37,389 nt of DNA from Pseudomonadota bacterium (GTDB lineage Bacteria > Pseudomonadota > Gammaproteobacteria > GCA-001735895), in contig JADFMY010000002.1 in NCBI GenBank assembly GCA_022563685.1, positions 1 to 37,389 on the forward strand, given 5' to 3'. How positions within the stretch are numbered: position 1 is the stretch's first letter; each line of letters starts with the position of its first letter. Positions 33,767 through 37,389 of this stretch are shown one piece after another. The notes beneath the pieces were generated by a model, which searched no databases, was not told the origin of the DNA, and saw only the letters and a list, made by a program, of their open reading frames with translations. A program made the position numbers and the translations under genes.

Positions 33767-34494
33767 TGGTGAATGATATTGCGGATCTCGACTATCGCCG
33801 CGACACCCGCTTCGTTGTCGCCGTGAACGCAGAGGGTATCCGGAGCCAGGTTCAGGGTGTGACCGCTGATCGAGGTAACCGTGCCCTGTTGGCAAATTTG
33901 CCGCACCTGGTCGAGCATTTTTTCGCTTGTATGGACTGCGTCAGGTTTAGAGCGCGCGAGCAATTTACCGTCGTCGTCGTAACAACGGTCGGCAAACGCT
34001 TCGAACCAGAGTTCGATACCGAGCTCATCGGCTTCTTCACGGTGCTGATTGGCCTCGGGTGTCGCCTGCAGCATCAGCCGCAATGGGCGGTGATACTCGG
34101 ATAACGCCTGCATGATCGCGGCGCGTACCGGCTGTTTCGCCATCATATCGTTATAGAGTGCGCCGTGTGGCTTGACGTAAGCCAGGTCGATATCCTGGAT
34201 TTTCGCCATGCCATCGATTGCAGAGACCTGGTAATTCACCATTGCTATGATTTCATCGGCAGAGCAGTCCATCGAGCGCCGGCCAAACCCGACCAGGTCG
34301 GGATAGCCCGGGTGAGCGCCGACCATAACACCGTGCTGTTTCGCCAGCGCAAGCGTGTTTTTCATCACCAGTGGGTCGCCACCATGAAAACCACAGGCGA
34401 TATTGGCCTGATCGATGTGCGGCATGGCCTGGGCATCGCTGCCCATTTTCCACGAGCCATAGCTTTCGCCCAGATCACAATTGAGTAGTAACAT
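33763..34494 (-). CDS. pxpA: 5-oxoprolinase subunit A (LamB/YcsF family)
   Basis: A 243-residue LamB/YcsF-family protein: LLNCDLGESYGSWKMG, then ANIACGFHGGDP, GAHPGYPDLVGFGRR, VKPHGALYNDM and HGDNEAGVAA, all in the usual order of this TIM-barrel-like family. In E. coli (YbgL) it is the 5-oxoprolinase subunit that acts with PxpB and PxpC. ATG 34494 follows AAGAAG and is 15 bases after the DUF1445 gene. Confidence 0.94.
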   Translation of the reverse strand: MLLLNCDLGESYGSWKMGSDAQAMPHIDQANIACGFHGGDPLVMKNTLALAKQHGVMVGAHPGYPDLVGFGRRSMDCSADEIIAMVNYQVSAIDGMAKIQDIDLAYVKPHGALYNDMMAKQPVRAAIMQALSEYHRPLRLMLQATPEANQHREEADELGIELWFEAFADRCYDDDGKLLARSKPDAVHTSEKMLDQVRQICQQGTVTSISGHTLNLAPDTLCVHGDNEAGVAAIVEIRNIIHQ

Positions 34495-34509
34495 CGTCTT
34501 CTTTCTCGC

Positions 34510-35298
34510 TTACATCACGGCCAGTTGGCTGTTGGGCATATCGGTCACCAGCATACAGCCTGGAGAATGGGTGATACAAAAGGGTGGTTTGGCCTGTTCC
34601 ACCGCAACCTGTGGGGTGACGCCACAGGCCCAGAATACCGGCACCTCGTTTTCCCTGATCGTCACCGCATCGCCAAATTCGGGATTATTGATATCGGCAA
34701 TTCCAATCAAATCCGGGTCGCCGAAGTGAATCGGTGCGCCGTGTACCGCCGGAAAGCGCGTACATATCTGAATCGCGCGGATCGCATCGGCCGGGACCAT
34801 GGGGCGCATGCTCACCACCATCTTGCTACTGAATCGACCGGCGCTCGCGCAATTGATACTGGTTCGATACATCGGTACATTGACGCCTTCGGATACATTG
34901 CGAATATCCAGGCCATCGGCAAGCAAAGCCTCCTCGAACGAAAACGAACAGCCCAGTACAAAAGAGACCAGGTCATCGCGCCAGTGATTGGTGATATCGG
35001 TGACTTCTTCCTGTAGTTCACCGTTTTCGAAAACCTTGTAACTGGGGATATCGGTGCGAATGTCGAGGTCGTCACCCAGCGCTCGTATATGGTATTCGCC
35101 CGGTGCCGAAGCCATCCCGATCAATGGACAGGGCTTGGGGTTAAACTGGCAAAATTGCAGAAATTCACTCGCCCAGTCGGCCGGCAGAATACACAGATTA
35201 CCCTGCACATAGCCCTTCGAATAACCCGAGGTATTGCCTGTAAAGTCTCCCGCGCGAATTTGATGGCGCAGATCGATGGGTGAGATATCCTGATTCAT
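34510..35298 (-). CDS. DUF1445 (YcsI-like) protein, D-glutamate cyclase N-terminal-domain homologue
   Basis: A 262-residue protein of the DUF1445 family, annotated variously as putative hydro-lyase or D-glutamate cyclase family. Motifs: [46 protein letters not shown], and [12 protein letters not shown] followed by [10 protein letters not shown] near the C-terminus. In Bacillus subtilis the relative YcsI lies in the kip operon beside ycsF, kipI and kipA, which are the pxpABC homologues. In mammals this domain is fused in front of DUF4392 in D-glutamate cyclase. Here it opens the operon and has its own strong promoter. Whether it is catalytic is not visible from sequence, but conserved Cys and His in the C-terminal motifs are candidates. 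Confidence 0.88.
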   Translation of the reverse strand: MNQDISPIDLRHQIRAGDFTGNTSGYSKGYVQGNLCILPADWASEFLQFCQFNPKPCPLIGMASAPGEYHIRALGDDLDIRTDIPSYKVFENGELQEEVTDITNHWRDDLVSFVLGCSFSFEEALLADGLDIRNVSEGVNVPMYRTSINCASAGRFSSKMVVSMRPMVPADAIRAIQICTRFPAVHGAPIHFGDPDLIGIADINNPEFGDAVTIRENEVPVFWACGVTPQVAVEQAKPPFCITHSPGCMLVTDMPNSQLAVM

Positions 35299-35338
35299 TA
35301 TTTAGCGTGAAGCCGTCATCATTAAGGGGAATACAAAT

Positions 35339-35366
35339 ATTATATGGCTAGGGTCGGTTATTACAA
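35339..35366 (-). promoter_or_regulatory. Sigma70 promoter of the D-glutamate/5-oxoproline operon
   Basis: On the minus strand TTGTAA (35366-35361) and a perfect TATAAT (35344-35339) are separated by 16 bases. Transcription would begin near 35332, about 34 bases before the DUF1445 start at 35298. A TTGACA box further upstream (35393-35388) lacks a matching -10. This is the best promoter in the window. Confidence 0.6.
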
Positions 35367-35413
35367 TCCACTCAGAGCCGGCAATAGTGTCAATAACCGC
35401 GACATGGAATAAA

Positions 35414-35456
35414 GGTGACAGTTAACATAATTGAAATAGATAAGTTAACTGTCACC
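35414..35456. repeat. Perfect 13-bp inverted repeat, possible MITE/REP remnant or terminator
   Basis: GGTGACAGTTAAC (35414-35426) and GTTAACTGTCACC (35444-35456) match perfectly around a 17-base AT-rich spacer. It begins 7 bases after the end of the acyl-CoA ligase gene. Read on the minus strand it is followed by TTTATT, so it could end that operon's transcript. The arm sequence recalls palindromes linked to REP-associated transposases, from memory only. Confidence 0.65.
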
Positions 35457-35462
35457 ATAATT

Positions 35463-37094
35463 CTATAATTCCTTCGCCCGATCCCGCAGCAGATTCTTTT
35501 GAATCTTTCCGGTAGCCGTTTTTGGCAGTTCGCCGAACACGACTTTTTTCGGGCGTTTGAAGCGCGCCATGTTTTCGGCACAGAAATCGATCAATTCAGT
35601 CTCGGTTGCTTCTGCGTCTGCCTTGAGTTCGACGAAGGCGCAGGGAACCTCGCCCCATTTTTCGTCGGCCATCGCGACTACCGCGGCGTCGCCGACCGAT
35701 GGGTGTTTGTAGAGCACACTTTCGATTTCGATCGATGAAATATTCTCACCGCCGGAAATGATGATGTCCTTGGCTCGATCCTTGACCTGGATGTAGCCAT
35801 CTTCGTGAACCACCGCCAGGTCGCCGCTGTAAAACCAGTTTTTCTGGAATGCTTTCGCAGTCGCCTCTGGATCTTTCAAATAGCCCTTCATCGTAGTGTT
35901 GCCCCGAATCACGATTTCACCGATGGTTTCCGAGTCCCAGGGAACCGGTTCTCCGGTTTCGGAGCTAATCACGTCTACCGCCTCGGTCATCGCGAAGCGA
36001 ATGCCCTGGCGCGATTTTAACTCGGCCTGCGCCGCGATGCTTTGTTGGGCCCAGCTATCCTGCGGTGCGGCCTGCAATATGTGTCCGTAGGTTTCGGTGA
36101 GGCCATAGACGTGCATTACTTCGAAACCGAACTGGTTCATGCTTTCGAGTACCTTCGCCGGTGGAGGAGCGCCTGCGGTCATCACGTGGATGGTTCGATC
36201 GAAGCGTTTTTGATCTGACTCGGGTGCATTCGCGAGCATATTGAGGATGACTGGCGCGCCGCCAAAATGGGTGATCCGATGCTTTTCGACCAGGTCGAAT
36301 AACAGTTTCGGTGTGAAGGCGCGCATGCACACGATCGTTCCGGCGACCGCGGTCATGGTCCAGGCATGCCCCCAGCCGTTACAGTGGAACATTGGCACGG
36401 TATACAGGTAGCGCGGGTGTTGAGGCAGGGCCCAGGAAATCACCGTGCCCATGGTCATCAGGTAGGAACCCCGGTGGTGATACACCACGCCCTTGGGTTT
36501 TCCGGTGGTACCCGAGGTGTAATTGAGAGAGAGTGCCTGCCATTCGTTTTCGGGTGCACGCCAGGTGAAAGTTTCATCGCCGCGTTCCACCAGGTCTTCG
36601 TAAAACCGGTACTCGATGTCTTCAGGTAAACCGGGTTTATCGGTGGCGTCGGCATCATCGATGATGATGATCTCGGGTTTCAACTCGGTGGTTTCGAGCG
36701 CCTGTCGCAGCACCGGCCAGAGCTGACGATCGACGATGAATAGCTTCGATTCGCCGTGATCGATGATATAGGCGACAGTGGCAGCGTCGAGCCGGGTATT
36801 GATGGTATTCAGTACCGCACCCGCCATCGGGATGGCAAAATGGCATTCGAACATTTCCGGGGTATTGAACGCGAACACCGATACCGTGTCGTTTTTTCCA
36901 AGCCCGCGTGCCGCCAGGCTTGAGGCTATGCGGGTACAGCGAGCGCGGGTTTGTGCCCAGGTGTAGCGACGCTGGTTGTAAATCAGCGATTCGCGTTGCG
37001 GATAAATATCGGCGGTGCGTTGCAGAAACGACAGCGGGGTCAACGCAACGAAGTTGGCATCACCCGGTGGTAGTTGATCGTATTCGACTGTCAT
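35463..37094 (-). CDS. AMP-dependent acyl-CoA ligase (medium-chain / DmdB-like)
   Basis: A 543-residue member of the AMP-binding ligase family that activates a carboxylic acid to its CoA thioester through an acyl-AMP. It has the P-loop YTSGTTGKPKGVVYHH near 190-205, the HVYGLTETYGH core, GDLAVVHEDGYIQVKDRAKDIIISGGENIS as the hinge region, and the C-terminal catalytic lysine in KTATGKIQKNLLR. By overall pattern it resembles the ligases acting on medium-chain fatty acids or 3-methylmercaptopropionate (DmdB). The substrate cannot be set from sequence. ATG 37094 has GGAG 7 bases upstream and lies 13 bases after the 3-hydroxyacyl-CoA dehydrogenase gene, so both belong to one beta-oxidation-type operon. 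Confidence 0.9.
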   Translation of the reverse strand: MTVEYDQLPPGDANFVALTPLSFLQRTADIYPQRESLIYNQRRYTWAQTRARCTRIASSLAARGLGKNDTVSVFAFNTPEMFECHFAIPMAGAVLNTINTRLDAATVAYIIDHGESKLFIVDRQLWPVLRQALETTELKPEIIIIDDADATDKPGLPEDIEYRFYEDLVERGDETFTWRAPENEWQALSLNYTSGTTGKPKGVVYHHRGSYLMTMGTVISWALPQHPRYLYTVPMFHCNGWGHAWTMTAVAGTIVCMRAFTPKLLFDLVEKHRITHFGGAPVILNMLANAPESDQKRFDRTIHVMTAGAPPPAKVLESMNQFGFEVMHVYGLTETYGHILQAAPQDSWAQQSIAAQAELKSRQGIRFAMTEAVDVISSETGEPVPWDSETIGEIVIRGNTTMKGYLKDPEATAKAFQKNWFYSGDLAVVHEDGYIQVKDRAKDIIISGGENISSIEIESVLYKHPSVGDAAVVAMADEKWGEVPCAFVELKADAEATETELIDFCAENMARFKRPKKVVFGELPKTATGKIQKNLLRDRAKEL

Positions 37095-37107
37095 GAGGAT
37101 TCTCCGA

Positions 37108-37389
37108 TTAATTTCTCACGGGCGAGCCATTATCCAGCATCGTGTTGATCCGTTCTCGCGTTGCGGCGGTCGATACCAGGCTTAAAAAAGATCGGCGCTC
37201 TGCATCGTACAAATCCTGTTCGCTCCAGCGTGTGCCCGGTTTGATATCGCCACCGGTGACGATACGCGCCATCTCGGTGCCGACGACAACATCCTGTGGC
37301 GTCAATATCCCCTTTTTCTGCGATTGAATCAACCAGTCGCGCATTTCGGTAAAATGGGCTATCGCGAGGACGGCCAAGGCGTCGGTATT
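37108..37389 (-). CDS. 3-hydroxyacyl-CoA dehydrogenase (FadB/FadJ type), C-terminal 93 residues
   Basis: The frame is open to the right edge of the window, so only the end of the gene is seen. The residues ILTPQDVVVGTEMARIVTGG, then DLYDAERRSFLSLVST and TMLDNGSPVRN, match the end of the enoyl-CoA hydratase/3-hydroxyacyl-CoA dehydrogenase proteins of beta-oxidation. The rest of the gene, including the NAD domain, is outside. The call is by the C-terminal pattern and by the acyl-CoA ligase downstream. Confidence 0.75.
   Translation of the reverse strand, partial: NTDALAVLAIAHFTEMRDWLIQSQKKGILTPQDVVVGTEMARIVTGGDIKPGTRWSEQDLYDAERRSFLSLVSTAATRERINTMLDNGSPVRN

Overview
The window is a chromosomal piece of a Gram-negative bacterium, most likely an uncultured, probably marine gammaproteobacterium. 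The order lolC-lolD ... comEC-exbB-exbD-msbA-lpxK-trm112 is a gammaproteobacterial arrangement (Pseudomonas has a similar one). The lipid A genes, outer-membrane lipoprotein export genes and DsbB show a two-membrane envelope. No rRNA, tRNA, CRISPR array, intact insertion sequence or phage gene was seen.

Layout. (1) 1-7772, plus strand: a periplasmic formate dehydrogenase locus. It holds the end of a DUF3306 protein, a large multi-cluster ferredoxin, a TorD-type chaperone, a small Tat-signal protein, then FdhA (Cys type, not selenocysteine), FdhB and the cytochrome b subunit FdhC. Two perfect hairpins separate fdhB from fdhC. (2) 7979-13366: two small DUF proteins, a Cache-domain histidine kinase with a sigma54-activator response regulator, a periplasmic rhodanese, a structured intergenic element and a small secreted protein. 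(3) 13540-23331: envelope genes, namely a LolC/E-type permease with LolD, a DUF2062 protein, ComEC, ExbB/ExbD, an unusual single-polypeptide MsbA-LpxK fusion, a Trm112-family protein and DsbB. (4) 23394-30356: a diaminopropionate ammonia-lyase-like enzyme, an outer-membrane-like protein, a DMGDH/sarcosine dehydrogenase-like flavoprotein, an MttB-family methyltransferase and 5-formyl-THF cyclo-ligase. Three of these point to C1 transfer from methylated amines to folate. (5) 30369-35298, minus strand: a compact six-gene operon with a good sigma70 promoter: DUF1445 - pxpA - pxpB - pxpC - DUF4392 - D-amino-acid transaminase. (6) 35463-37389: an acyl-CoA ligase and the end of a 3-hydroxyacyl-CoA dehydrogenase.

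How the genes work together. The strongest candidate for an under-described system is region 5. DUF1445 and DUF4392 are the two halves of the mammalian D-glutamate cyclase (DGLUCY). Here they are separate genes flanking the ATP-dependent 5-oxoprolinase PxpABC, with a D-amino-acid transaminase at the end. This suggests a route linking D-amino acids, D-glutamate, 5-oxoproline and glutamate. Region 4 could feed C1 units to folate, and region 1 could oxidise formate at the cell envelope; that link is inference. The MsbA-LpxK fusion joins the lipid A 4'-kinase to the lipid A flippase in one chain.
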